Assembly (NCBI RefSeq): GCF_943913045.1
Contig: NZ_CALTVH010000004.1
Span: forward strand, 62,001 to 126,000
Reading direction: 5' to 3'
Source of the DNA: an uncultured Ezakiella sp.
GTDB lineage: Bacteria > Bacillota > Clostridia > Tissierellales > Peptoniphilaceae
DNA length: 64,000 nucleotides
This document shows positions 9,135-17,382 of this stretch, piece by piece. The position numbers and the translations under genes are program-made. The notes beneath the pieces were generated by a model, which ran no database searches, was not told where the DNA came from, and saw only the letters and a program-made list of their open reading frames with translations. Each line of letters opens with the position of its first letter. Positions within the stretch are counted from its first letter, which is position 1.

Positions 9135-10517
9135 CTAAAATTCGCAAACGCCGACTGTTCTTGGGAATGGTAGGACGTCTCTGATGTTGTCAACACCTGT
9201 CATGTACATAACCATTCTTTCAAAGCCAAGTCCGTATCCACTGTGGACAGTTGTTCCGTATTTTCTAAGTTCCAAATACCAGTAGTAATCGTCTGGGCAG
9301 AGATTGAAGTCCTTCATCTTTTGCTCTAGGACTTCAAATTTTTCTTCCCTTTGGCTGCCACCAATGATTTCTCCGATACCTGGGACCAGCAAGTCACAAG
9401 CTGCAACAGTCTTTTTGTCTTCGTTTAACTTCATATAGAAGGCCTTGATGTCCTTTGGATAGTCGGTTAAAAATACTGGGCTATCAAATACATCTTCAGC
9501 CAAATATCTTTCGTGTTCACGGCCAAGGTCGTCGCCCCATTCTGGGTAGGCTTCGAATTCTACTCCAGATTTTTGTAGGATATCAATGGCTTCTGTATAG
9601 GTAACTCTTTTGAATTCTGAGTTTACAATCTTGTTTAGCTTGTCAAGTAAACCCTTTTCAACAAATTGGTCAAAGAAGGCCATTTCCTCTGGGCACTTGT
9701 CAAGTGTGTATTTAATAATGTACTTCATCATGTCTTCGGCCACATCCATATTGCCTTCTAGGTCACAGAATGCCATTTCAGGTTCAATCATCCAAAACTC
9801 TGCTGCGTGAGCCCTTGTGTTTGAATGGTCAGCCCTAAAAGTTGGTCCAAATGTATAAATATTTCTGAAGGCATGGGCCATACATTCGCCTTCGAGTTGG
9901 CCAGTTACTGCCAAGTTTACTCCCTTGTTAAAGAAGTCCTTGGAAAAATCTACCTTGCCCTCATCAGTCTTTGGTAGATTATTTAAATCCATGCTTGTTA
10001 CGTGAAAGATTTCGCCTGCACCTTCTCCGTCAAAGGCTGAAATAATTGGTGTGTGAGCATAAACAAATCCACGTTCTTGGAAGAATTGGTGGATGGCAAA
10101 AGATAATACGCTCCTAACCCTGAATACTGCCTTGTATAGATTTGCCCTTGGTCTTAGGTGGGCAATAGTCCTCATGTATTCTTTGGTGTGGCGTTTCTTT
10201 TGCAGTGGATAGTCAGGGTCACTTTCTCCCAGGACTTTAATTTCTTTTGCCACAATTTCAAATGGTTGCTTCATCTCAGGAGTTAATTTCACTAAACCGC
10301 GTACGCTAATGCTGGCGCTTAGGGATTGTCTCTTGATCTCATCATAATTTGACAGATCTGCATCCACAACTACTTGAACGTTTCTAAAATCCGTTCCATC
10401 GCTAAGCTCAATAAACATAATATTTTTTGAATCGCGAAGGTTTCTAATCCAACCCTCTACGACTACATCTTTTCCATCGTACTCTTTAAAATCATTTAAC
10501 AATATTCTTAGTTCCAT
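9135..10517 (-). CDS. asnS: Asparaginyl-tRNA synthetase
   Basis: Class IIb synthetase charging tRNA-Asn. 460 aa: an N-terminal OB-fold anticodon-binding domain (roughly 1-110; GWIRNLRDSKNIMFIELSDG), then the class II catalytic core with motif 2 around FGPTFRADHSNTRAHAAEFW and motif 3 near the C-terminus (GYGLGFERMVMYMTG). The FRADHSNTRAH and EPEMAF segments favour AsnRS over the closely related AspRS. It sits between a DivIC-like gene and leuS on the minus strand, spaced 8-9 bases from each. Confidence 0.96.
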   Translation of the reverse strand: MELRILLNDFKEYDGKDVVVEGWIRNLRDSKNIMFIELSDGTDFRNVQVVVDADLSNYDEIKRQSLSASISVRGLVKLTPEMKQPFEIVAKEIKVLGESDPDYPLQKKRHTKEYMRTIAHLRPRANLYKAVFRVRSVLSFAIHQFFQERGFVYAHTPIISAFDGEGAGEIFHVTSMDLNNLPKTDEGKVDFSKDFFNKGVNLAVTGQLEGECMAHAFRNIYTFGPTFRADHSNTRAHAAEFWMIEPEMAFCDLEGNMDVAEDMMKYIIKYTLDKCPEEMAFFDQFVEKGLLDKLNKIVNSEFKRVTYTEAIDILQKSGVEFEAYPEWGDDLGREHERYLAEDVFDSPVFLTDYPKDIKAFYMKLNEDKKTVAACDLLVPGIGEIIGGSQREEKFEVLEQKMKDFNLCPDDYYWYLELRKYGTTVHSGYGLGFERMVMYMTGVDNIRDVLPFPRTVGVCEF

Positions 10518-10525
10518 AAATCCTC

Positions 10526-10813
10526 CTATTTTTTATCCTTATCCAAGTCGTAGATAATAATCTCTCTTGGCTTTATCATACCTTGCTTGCGAGCTGCCTT
10601 TTCTATGAACTCATAAGTATTTGAATTTTCTAAATCATAGTTGAGCGACTTTAGCTTGTCATTTAATTCCATAGACTTTTGGTCCAGCTCACGCTCGACC
10701 ACTCTTAATTTATTTATTTCGCTGCGAACCTTAAAGTGATTTATCCCTGCAAACATGATTACCAGGACTATCACACCTGTAAAGACCGCATTAAATATTT
10801 TTTTAACCTTCAT
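10526..10813 (-). CDS. DivIC/FtsB-family septum formation protein
   Basis: 95 aa with one N-terminal membrane span (about residues 7-26) followed by a coiled coil rich in E, L and K (about 30-70) and a C-terminal segment with TYEFIEKAARKQGMIKPRE. This is the DivIC/FtsB layout: a bitopic divisome protein whose coiled coil lies outside the membrane and partners FtsL. The start overlaps the upstream rqcP stop (ATGA). In Bacillus divIC also lies close downstream of the S4 gene yabO/rqcP, which supports the call. Confidence 0.85.
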   Translation of the reverse strand: MKVKKIFNAVFTGVIVLVIMFAGINHFKVRSEINKLRVVERELDQKSMELNDKLKSLNYDLENSNTYEFIEKAARKQGMIKPREIIIYDLDKDKK

Positions 10814-11031
10814 TTCGACCTCACATATCCAGATTCCTTGTCCAGGCCAACGACTTCAAATTCCATAAGCTGCCTTGGCGTCTGAAAACTTATAACGTCT
10901 CCAACTTTTACCTCTGTTCCCGGCTTTGGCTCTAGGCCATTTAGCTTTACGGCTCCATTTAATATGGCCTCCTTGGAGACAGTCCGTCTCTTTATAATTC
11001 TCGATTCTTTTAAAAATTTATCTAGTCTCAT
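10810..11031 (-). CDS. rqcP: S4-domain RNA-binding protein, RqcP (YabO) type
   Basis: 73 aa, almost entirely one S4 domain: MRLDKFLKESRIIKRRTVSK then a second strand pair ending GDVISFQ. In Bacillus RqcP works with RqcH in alanine tailing of stalled nascent chains on 50S subunits. The size and position immediately before a divIC-like gene match yabO. It overlaps the phosphatase gene upstream by 14 bases and divIC by four, so translation is likely coupled. A minimal Hsp15 relative is the alternative, less likely given the neighbourhood. Confidence 0.85.
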   Translation of the reverse strand: MRLDKFLKESRIIKRRTVSKEAILNGAVKLNGLEPKPGTEVKVGDVISFQTPRQLMEFEVVGLDKESGYVRSK

Positions 11032-12115
11032 AATCTATCAGCAGGGCGCACATATCATCAAATTTATCGTCTCCAGAAAATTCATAAACCCCATCTTCAA
11101 GGGCCTTTAGAATATTGTCTGGATTTTTTTGAAATAGGTCCCTAACTCTCTCCTCTCCGAATTCTTCTCCATTTATATTCCTGCACTCGGTGATTCCGTC
11201 CGTAATCAGTAGGATCTTGTCACCCGGCTTGAACTCTGCAATCTTTTCATCATAGTTTACTTCATCAAAATAATTAGTAACTGGCTTGCCAGTGATGGAA
11301 ATTATATCCACCTGTCCGTCCCTGTAAATAAACATGGGGCAGTTGTGACCAGCATTTGAATAGGAAACTGTGTTCTCATCTGTATCGATCAATATATGGA
11401 ACATGGTCAAGTAATGGTTTATATCCAGCCTGAGATTTAAAAACCTCCTGTGAAGTTCCTTTAGGTCGTGGGCTGACGAATAAAAGTTTTCCATATTCCG
11501 CATGGTCTCACGAACAAAAACCGTAATCATAGCCGCAGGAACCCCGTGGCCGCTTACGTCACATATATAAGCTGAAATTTTATTTTTGCCAGTTGCTATA
11601 ACGTCAAAGATATCTCCACTTAGCTGCTCGCAAGGATTGTACAAGTAGTCAACCTTCAAGCGGCCAAACTGACTTTGCTTAGGGAGTATTGACTCCTGAA
11701 TGGTCTTGGTAAATTCCAAGTCCCTCTTCATCATCTCATTGGCCATTGACATCTTGCGTTCCATGTGCTTACGATCGGTCTCGTCCCTATAGATATCTAC
11801 GATTGCGTAAATGGTCCCCTCATCATCTGTAATAGGCGAGGACAATTTGTTGTAGTGTCTGCCTTCGAAAAACACGTCTGACCTAGGCAAATCCACTCCC
11901 TTAAAATCTTCCTCATCCAGCTCTTCTCTAAAGAGTCCGGCTGCAGTTGAATTTAAAAGCGTGCCTATCCTCATGCCCTGGGGATTAAAACCCAATTTGT
12001 TTCTGAGAGGCTTGTTGGCATACAAGACCACACCTGATATGCTAGTAATTTTAATCCAGTCGGGGATAAGATCCAATATTTCTACATTGTTTTCCAAATT
12101 AATTAAATTAAACAT
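11018..12115 (-). CDS. PAS domain - PP2C-type (SpoIIE/RsbU-like) serine phosphatase
   Basis: 365 aa, no membrane segment. Residues 1-120 look like a PAS sensor (SGVVLYANKPLRNKLGFNPQ). A linker helix (ERKMSMANEMMKRDLEFTKT) leads to a PPM phosphatase domain starting QESILPKQ, with metal-binding segments CEQLSGDIFDVI and CDVSGHGVPAAMIT and later KILLITDGITE. Such proteins dephosphorylate anti-sigma-factor antagonists of the SpoIIAA/RsbV type; no such partner is in this window. GGGAGG precedes the ATG, which overlaps the methyltransferase stop by eight bases. In Bacillus spoIIE lies a little downstream of divIC, so this may be its counterpart without membrane spans. Confidence 0.88.
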   Translation of the reverse strand: MFNLINLENNVEILDLIPDWIKITSISGVVLYANKPLRNKLGFNPQGMRIGTLLNSTAAGLFREELDEEDFKGVDLPRSDVFFEGRHYNKLSSPITDDEGTIYAIVDIYRDETDRKHMERKMSMANEMMKRDLEFTKTIQESILPKQSQFGRLKVDYLYNPCEQLSGDIFDVIATGKNKISAYICDVSGHGVPAAMITVFVRETMRNMENFYSSAHDLKELHRRFLNLRLDINHYLTMFHILIDTDENTVSYSNAGHNCPMFIYRDGQVDIISITGKPVTNYFDEVNYDEKIAEFKPGDKILLITDGITECRNINGEEFGEERVRDLFQKNPDNILKALEDGVYEFSGDDKFDDMCALLIDYETR

Positions 12116-13241
12116 GGTCCTCCCTCGGCGGCCTTGGGCCTAGCATTGTATAAAAATAGGTCTTGATTTTTCCGTTGTATAATTTTCTATTCTTGTTGAT
12201 TTCCCTATGAATCACATCTTTTATAACGTAATCTGTAATCATATAGATCGACCAAGTCGGTATAGTTTCAATCAGTGAGTTAAAATTCTCATAAGTCCTA
12301 TCCAAAGTCTCATCCGAAAGCCTGATTCCGTACGGTGGATTGGTAATAATAACCCCGTATTCTCCCAGGTCCTCGATCTTTCTAACTTCTTTTGTAAAGA
12401 AAAATATGTCGTCTAGCTTGAGGCTTGCAGCGTTTTCACGTGCAGTCATAATCATATTGCGGTCATAATCGCTGCCCTTGATATTTATTGGCCGATTCTG
12501 ATTTATATTTGCGAAGGCCTCATCTCTAATGGCTTTGAAGTCCACTTCATTCATAAAAGAAAAGTGCTCACAGTCAAATCTCCTTAAAATCCCTGATGGA
12601 ATATTTTTTGCAATCATAGCCGCTTCAATTGGAATAGTGCCCGAACCTGTAAAAGGATCCAAAAGGTCTCTGTCGGGATTCCAAACTGATAATTGAATCA
12701 TAGCAGAGGCCAAAGTTTCTTTGATGGGCGCTGCCCCTTGTTTTTTTCTGTAGCCACGCTTGTGGAGGCCAGGGCCAGATGTGTTTAAATACAAAGTCGC
12801 CTGGTCATTTAGCATGGAGATCTCAAAGGAATAAATCTTGCCAGTTTTTTCATAATAAGATTTATTGTAAGACAGATTTAGCTTGTCGATAATTGCCCTC
12901 TCAGTCACCCTTTGACAATCGGAGATAGAAAATAATTTTGACTTGTATGACCTGCCATTTATTATAAAGTTGGCGTCCTCCTCCAAAAGATCTGCCCATG
13001 GAAATGCAAAAATCCCTTGATAGAGATCTTCAAAGGTAAGGGCTTCAAATTCAATTAGATTTACGAAAACTCTTTCGGCAGTTCTTAAAAAAAGATTGGC
13101 CCTAAAAATATCCCTAGCCTGGCCGTAAAATTCAACTCGACCGTCTGTTGTAGATTTTATTTTTAAACCCAAATCTGTAATTTCTCTTTTTAAAACTGCT
13201 TCCACACCAAAGTGACAGGTAGCGGTAATGGTATATTCCAT
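12108..13241 (-). CDS. THUMP-domain class I RNA methyltransferase (RlmL N-half/YpsC-like)
   Basis: Probably an SAM-dependent 23S rRNA guanine-N2 methyltransferase. Residues 1-60 form the ferredoxin-like start (TATCHFGVEAVLKREI), residues about 60-160 the THUMP domain, and the C-terminal half carries SAM motif I DPFTGSGTIPIEAA and catalytic motif IV TNPPYG. I start it at ATG 13241 (MEYTITA), 377 aa, because GGAGG lies five bases upstream; the longer frame adds eight residues of non-family sequence. First gene of the run ending in asnS-leuS. Substrate position is inferred from the family, not shown here. Confidence 0.88.
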   Translation of the reverse strand: MEYTITATCHFGVEAVLKREITDLGLKIKSTTDGRVEFYGQARDIFRANLFLRTAERVFVNLIEFEALTFEDLYQGIFAFPWADLLEEDANFIINGRSYKSKLFSISDCQRVTERAIIDKLNLSYNKSYYEKTGKIYSFEISMLNDQATLYLNTSGPGLHKRGYRKKQGAAPIKETLASAMIQLSVWNPDRDLLDPFTGSGTIPIEAAMIAKNIPSGILRRFDCEHFSFMNEVDFKAIRDEAFANINQNRPINIKGSDYDRNMIMTARENAASLKLDDIFFFTKEVRKIEDLGEYGVIITNPPYGIRLSDETLDRTYENFNSLIETIPTWSIYMITDYVIKDVIHREINKNRKLYNGKIKTYFYTMLGPRPPREDHV

Positions 13242-13282
13242 ATCTCCTCCTATATATATGAACATTATAGCACGTTTTGCAA

Positions 13283-13316
13283 ATAAAAAAAAGGTCGCAA
13301 GCTCATTTGCGACCTT
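13283..13316 (-). terminator. Rho-independent terminator of sodA
   Basis: On the minus strand the stem AAGGTCGCAA / TTGCGACCTT (13316-13307 with 13300-13291, six-base loop) is followed by eight T. It begins 21 bases after the sodA stop and separates sodA from the methyltransferase operon. Confidence 0.9.
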
Positions 13317-13336
13317 AAATAATTATTTAATTTATC

Positions 13337-13927
13337 TTAGAATCTTTCAGCAACCTTATCCCAGTTTACGATTTTCCAGAATTCTGTGAGGTAAGCTGCA
13401 CGTTTGTTCTTGTAGTCAAGATAGTAAGCGTGTTCCCAAACGTCATTTGCTAGTAGTGGAACTAAACCATCTGAAATTGGTGAATCTTGGTTAGCAGTCT
13501 TAACGATTTTAACTGCATCGCCATCCTTTACTAGCCATGCCCAACCGCTACCAAATTGTGATTTGCCAGCGTTTTCAAATTCTTCTTTGAATTTTTCAAA
13601 TGAACCAAATGCCTTGTCGATAGCTTCTTTTAAAGCGCCTGTTGGTTCTTTTGCTCCGCCAGGAATTAATTGTTCCCAATATAAGTTGTGGTTGTATACA
13701 CCGCCACCGTTGTTTGTGATAGCTTGTTTTTTATCTGCTGGAGCCTTGTCTAAGTTCTTTAGAATTTCTTCAACACACATATCAGCAAGGTCTGTACCTT
13801 CGATAAGTTTGTTTAGGTTATCAACATATGATTGGTGGTGTTTGTCGTGGTGTGTTTCAACAGTTTCTCTTCCGATAACTAGTTCTAGTGCTTCGTATGA
13901 ATATGGTAATTTGATTAATTCGATCAT
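13337..13927 (-). CDS. sodA: Superoxide dismutase, Mn-type (Fe/Mn family)
   Basis: Converts superoxide to peroxide and oxygen in the cytosol. 196 aa. The four metal ligands of the family are present: His26 (ETHHDKHH), His80 (VYNHNLYW), Asp162 and His166 (NDVWEHAYY). The outer-sphere segment TANQDSP around residues 144-150 is the MnSOD form rather than the FeSOD one; strict metal choice cannot be read from sequence. AAGGAGG precedes the ATG. It is a single-gene unit with its own terminator. Its presence fits an anaerobe that meets transient oxygen, with oxygen-sensitive hydrogenase genes nearby. Confidence 0.96.
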   Translation of the reverse strand: MIELIKLPYSYEALELVIGRETVETHHDKHHQSYVDNLNKLIEGTDLADMCVEEILKNLDKAPADKKQAITNNGGGVYNHNLYWEQLIPGGAKEPTGALKEAIDKAFGSFEKFKEEFENAGKSQFGSGWAWLVKDGDAVKIVKTANQDSPISDGLVPLLANDVWEHAYYLDYKNKRAAYLTEFWKIVNWDKVAERF

Positions 13928-14023
13928 AATTTCCTCCTTGAGATCTTTATTATCTAATAATGTTTGTTTTCCTTACGATTAATATCTACCCCAGTTGAGA
14001 AAATTATAAACACCTTTTATAAA

Positions 14024-14584
14024 TTAATTGTTTTCCTGCAGACAAAGCCGATTTTCATTGGTGAAAATTTGATCGCCAGTATATACAATGGCCTTGTCCA
14101 TGCTATGGTCCTTGATAAAACGAATAGTCAAGTCCTTGGTCCTTGGGTCCAGGCCCAAGAGCGGCTCGTCCAAGAAAACTATGTCCGCATCTTTTAACAT
14201 AGCGCGTATAATAGAAGCCCTGGACCTCATGCCCGTCGATAATTCGCTGGCCTTTTTGTCCTTAGCATCGACCATATTTAAAAATTCCAGAGCACTTTTT
14301 ATTTCTTCCCTTGTTTTTCCGGTGAAAATTTTAATTTCATTTAAAATCGAAATTCCACCCATAAAAACTCGTTCGGGATAAGTGGCGCCCATGGAGGAAA
14401 AATTATTTTCAAATTCGCCTTCAAAGTCCCGGTCCACCCTCATCAGGATCCTCATAAGAGTGGTCTTGCCAATCCCTGACTGACCTATTATATGAAAAAT
14501 TTCACCATTTTTTATTTCGATTTGCAAGTCGGATAATATGATCTTGCCGTCAAAGGCTTTTTCTTTCAAATTTAACTTAAGCAT
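14024..14584 (-). CDS. ABC transporter ATPase (SsuB/TauB/ThiZ-like), short, no H-loop histidine
   Basis: Energises the importer formed with the next two genes. I start at ATG 14584 (MLKLNLKEKAF), 186 aa, well below the usual ~250. Walker A is GQSGIGKTTL, the signature LSTGMRSRA, Walker B IVFLDEPLLGLD. Where the family has the H-loop THD, this protein reads YTGD, so the switch histidine appears replaced by glycine, and the C-terminus ends about 20 residues later. The frame overlaps the permease stop by eight bases. Either a degenerate ATPase or one that relies on a different residue. Confidence 0.85.
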   Translation of the reverse strand: MLKLNLKEKAFDGKIILSDLQIEIKNGEIFHIIGQSGIGKTTLMRILMRVDRDFEGEFENNFSSMGATYPERVFMGGISILNEIKIFTGKTREEIKSALEFLNMVDAKDKKASELSTGMRSRASIIRAMLKDADIVFLDEPLLGLDPRTKDLTIRFIKDHSMDKAIVYTGDQIFTNENRLCLQENN

Positions 14585-15314
14585 ATTTTTCACCAAAGAT
14601 TTTATATAAATATTTAGCCAGGGTTTCAAAGGCAAAGGACAAAATGATTATTATAAAAGTCACCGCGAGAAGGTCGGCCATCTCAAAAGATAGCTTGGCC
14701 ATATAAAGCAGGTCGCCCAAGCCTCCTGCCGCCCCAGCAATGACTTCTGCTGTCGCCCCCGCCTTAAAGGCCAGGCCAAAGGCAATTGTAAGTGCAAACA
14801 AAATCGACTTTATAATGGCAGGTAGCTCGATGTATTCAAAAATTTTTGACGATTTTAAATCAAAGATCTCCGCCAACTCAATTTTTTCTTTTGGGATTGA
14901 CTTTAGTCCATTTAAAACATTTTCATAAATAATAGGAAAGCATACAAAAAATATAACAATCATTGAGAGGGCGTTTTTGTTGGTAAAAAACAAAACAATT
15001 AAGACCATGCTAATCGCAGGAATCGCCCTCATAAAGGACAAGAGGGGAGATAAATAATCTTCCAAAGAAAATTTGTAGGAAATGTAGGCCAAAAGGCTTG
15101 CTGAAATTAAAGAATAAAAAATCCCCAGAAGCACCCTATAAGTCGTTGTCAGTATAGGATTTACCAGCATAGTCTCCTTGGCCATAAAAGCTATTCTTTG
15201 ACCCACCCTATAAATTGATGGCAAAATTATTTCATCATCAATAAGAAGAGCCGCTATAGCCCATATACTTACAAGGCCTGCGGCTCCTATTATTTTTTTT
15301 ATATTCTTACTCAT
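14577..15314 (-). CDS. ABC transporter permease (SsuC/TauC-like)
   Basis: Inner-membrane channel of a nitrate/sulfonate/taurine/pyrimidine-type importer. Start ATG 15314 (MSKNIKK), 245 aa, overlapping the binding-protein stop by eight bases; the longer frame needs a TTG inside that gene. Six hydrophobic segments can be traced. The cytoplasmic EAA loop appears as ELAEIFDLKSSKIFEYIELP followed by AGATAEVIAGAAGGLGDL, typical of this subfamily. Substrate unknown: no biosynthetic or riboswitch context points to one. Confidence 0.88.
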   Translation of the reverse strand: MSKNIKKIIGAAGLVSIWAIAALLIDDEIILPSIYRVGQRIAFMAKETMLVNPILTTTYRVLLGIFYSLISASLLAYISYKFSLEDYLSPLLSFMRAIPAISMVLIVLFFTNKNALSMIVIFFVCFPIIYENVLNGLKSIPKEKIELAEIFDLKSSKIFEYIELPAIIKSILFALTIAFGLAFKAGATAEVIAGAAGGLGDLLYMAKLSFEMADLLAVTFIIIILSFAFETLAKYLYKIFGEKYA

Positions 15315-16695
15315 GTATAGGTAATTTTCCGCCAATTAATTCTGCGTTATTTTCTAGCAAGATTGAGAAGAAGTCATCAAGGGCCTTGGTTAAATCTTTT
15401 CCTTGTAGGTCTATATATTTGATTTTTCCTAGGGCTTTTTCAGCAATTGGAGCCTTGAGTCCCATAATTTCTTCAATTGTTTTGGAGTAATCCTTTGGAC
15501 CTGCAAGTAGTTTGTCTACCCCATCCTTGTAGGCCTTAACAAATGCGTCAACAGCATCTTGTTTTTCCTTATATACTGGTTCTTTAACAACTACAAGAGC
15601 TGTGATAATTTCTGGTAATTTTTTATCCATCCATTCCTTGTCAATATCCAAAGCGGATTTTAATCCCTTAATCTTAGCTGGTAAAACCGTCGCAAATGGC
15701 TGAGGAACCAAAACATAAGCTTCCTTGTTTTTCTTTAGAATTGGAGCTGCTTCCTCTGGGCTACCCAAATAAATTAAATTGATATCCTTAATTGTTAAGC
15801 CGTTCACTTCCAAAAGCTTTCTCAAAATGATTTCAGGAATAGCTCCCCTGCCCATAATGGCCAGGGTTTTACCCTTAAGCTCTTCAACTGATTTCAATTC
15901 ATTCATGCCAAGTAAGTCTACAACAAGACCCGCATTTGAAGACAAGGCCTTTATGTTTTCTCCAGAATTTCTGAGCTTAGCATATAAATTTGATGGGATA
16001 ATATAAATATCACCTTGATTTTTCTTAAGGGCTGCGATCTGCTCTTGAATAGATGCAGAAATAATTAAATTTTCTCCCAAGACATCCTTTAAAGGAGCCA
16101 GACTCATAGCTGTTGGCCCATTCATAGCCAAAACTTTTAGAGCTTTAATTTGCTCAGTCTTATCATCTGCTTTTTTCTCTGTCATTTCTTCTTTTTTGTT
16201 TTTGTCAGACTTGGTATTTACAATAATATCTTGTGTTTTCTTGTCATAGCCAACTTCAAAGCCAATATATTTTCCCAGGTCCCGCAACTTTACATAATTA
16301 TTTTGTTTGATAAGGGCAGCATCCAAGTCGACAAGTTTCTCTGCTACCCCGTTGTCAAAGAGAACCTTGTTAGTTACCATACTAGCTCTTAGCTTTTCAT
16401 CTTTTGCCACTTGTAGGTCTGTTGGCAATTTTTTATAGGATTCATTGGTCTTAATTTTAGTTTGACCTTTTTCGTATTCAACATTAAATTTCCTATCTGT
16501 GTTTGATAAAATTGCAGCCATGTCACGTAATTTAAAATAATTATTTCCTTCAATTAAATAACCTGCAATTTCAACTTTTTCTCCGTCAAGGATAAAGGCT
16601 TGGTAAGTGCTAACTGCTTCCTTGCCTTCATCTGCCTTAAGGCAAATTGTAAAAGCCATAAGCATGGCAATTATTAATAAAAATCTTTTTTTCAT
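15307..16695 (-). CDS. Substrate-binding protein with N-terminal copper-amine-oxidase-like stalk domain
   Basis: 462 aa. A signal peptide (about 1-22) ends without a clear lipobox. Residues about 28-165 hold two copies of a stalk-type repeat (NNYFKLRDMAAIL; NNYVKLRDLGKYIG) characteristic of the copper amine oxidase N-terminal-like domain seen in Firmicute surface proteins. A lysine/glutamate-rich linker (165-188) leads to a periplasmic-binding domain of the NMT1/SsuA kind (KVLAMNGPTAMSL to the C-terminus). The domain fusion could hold the binding module on the cell surface. It is the first gene of the ABC operon, with permease and ATPase directly downstream. Ligand unknown. Confidence 0.82.
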   Translation of the reverse strand: MKKRFLLIIAMLMAFTICLKADEGKEAVSTYQAFILDGEKVEIAGYLIEGNNYFKLRDMAAILSNTDRKFNVEYEKGQTKIKTNESYKKLPTDLQVAKDEKLRASMVTNKVLFDNGVAEKLVDLDAALIKQNNYVKLRDLGKYIGFEVGYDKKTQDIIVNTKSDKNKKEEMTEKKADDKTEQIKALKVLAMNGPTAMSLAPLKDVLGENLIISASIQEQIAALKKNQGDIYIIPSNLYAKLRNSGENIKALSSNAGLVVDLLGMNELKSVEELKGKTLAIMGRGAIPEIILRKLLEVNGLTIKDINLIYLGSPEEAAPILKKNKEAYVLVPQPFATVLPAKIKGLKSALDIDKEWMDKKLPEIITALVVVKEPVYKEKQDAVDAFVKAYKDGVDKLLAGPKDYSKTIEEIMGLKAPIAEKALGKIKYIDLQGKDLTKALDDFFSILLENNAELIGGKLPIHE

Positions 16696-16730
16696 TGTAA
16701 ATCCTCCTTAAGAATTTATTTTATAGAATA

Positions 16731-16759
16731 ATTATAAACCATGGCCATCAAAAAAGCAA
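16731..16759 (-). promoter_or_regulatory. Candidate promoter of the stalk-SBP ABC operon
   Basis: Minus-strand -35 TTGCTT (16759-16754) and -10 TATAAT (16736-16731), 17 bases apart, about 36 bases before the ATG of the binding-protein gene. It lies back-to-back with the hyd promoter. Confidence 0.55.
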
Positions 16760-16825
16760 AGTAAAATGATAAGTTTTTTTATTTATATTTGAGGGTAAAA
16801 GTTTTTAATGATTGTACGTTTTACC

Positions 16826-16854
16826 TTGACAAAGTGAGCAACTAATTATATAAT
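16826..16854 (+). promoter_or_regulatory. Consensus sigma-A promoter of hydCBA
   Basis: TTGACA (16826-16831), 17-base spacer, TATAAT (16849-16854), about 33 bases before the hydC start, with AAAGGAG as ribosome-binding site. No clear Rex-type palindrome was found in it. Confidence 0.85.
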
Positions 16855-16887
16855 GTGATTAGGATTACATTTTGAAAGGAGATTTAA

Positions 16888-17382
16888 ATGAGTTTTTGTA
16901 TGAAAAAAGATAAGGACAAGTTTGTTGAGTTCAATAAATTTGTCCAAGACCACAAGGATACTCCTGGTGCTATAATGCCGGTCCTCCAAGAGGCACAAAG
17001 AATTTTCGGCTACATACCAGAAGAAATCGTTGACTATATGGCCCTTGAACTTGAAAAACACTCCAGTGAAATTTATGGGGTTGCAAGTTTTTACTCACAA
17101 TTTACCTTTGAACCTAAGGGCAAACATGAAATTTGCGTTTGCATGGGCACAGCCTGCTATGTAAAGGGTGCTGACAAGCTCCTAGATGAATTTTGCAAGA
17201 CCCTCAACGTAAAAGCTGGATCTACAACTGCTGATGGACTTTTCTCAATTATAGAGACCAGATGTGTTGGCGAATGCGGTGACGCTCCTGTCGTTACAGT
17301 AGACGGCACAAACATTCCATTTGTAGACACCAACAAGGTCCACCAAATACTATTTGATGCGGAGGAAGGTGCAAATGAATAA
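16888..17382 (+). CDS. hydC: NADH-linked [FeFe]-hydrogenase subunit HydC (NuoE-like, [2Fe-2S])
   Basis: 164 aa thioredoxin-fold ferredoxin subunit. The [2Fe-2S] ligands are Cys85, Cys90, Cys126 and Cys130 (CMGTAC and CVGEC patterns); the helical N-terminal part contains VLQEAQRIFGYIPEE as in NuoE. In HydABC enzymes it forms part of the electron path between the NAD site on HydB and the H-cluster on HydA. It overlaps hydB by eight bases. Confidence 0.93.
   Translation: MSFCMKKDKDKFVEFNKFVQDHKDTPGAIMPVLQEAQRIFGYIPEEIVDYMALELEKHSSEIYGVASFYSQFTFEPKGKHEICVCMGTACYVKGADKLLDEFCKTLNVKAGSTTADGLFSIIETRCVGECGDAPVVTVDGTNIPFVDTNKVHQILFDAEEGANE

Noticed and set aside
9126..10525. T-box leader for asnS or leuS
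   Set aside because: Gaps of 8-10 bases between genes leave no room for a leader, and no T-box core sequence was found.
16801..16887. Rex-type redox operator at the hyd promoter
   Set aside because: No convincing TTGTnAn..TnACAA palindrome was found; only the sigma-A promoter is supported.
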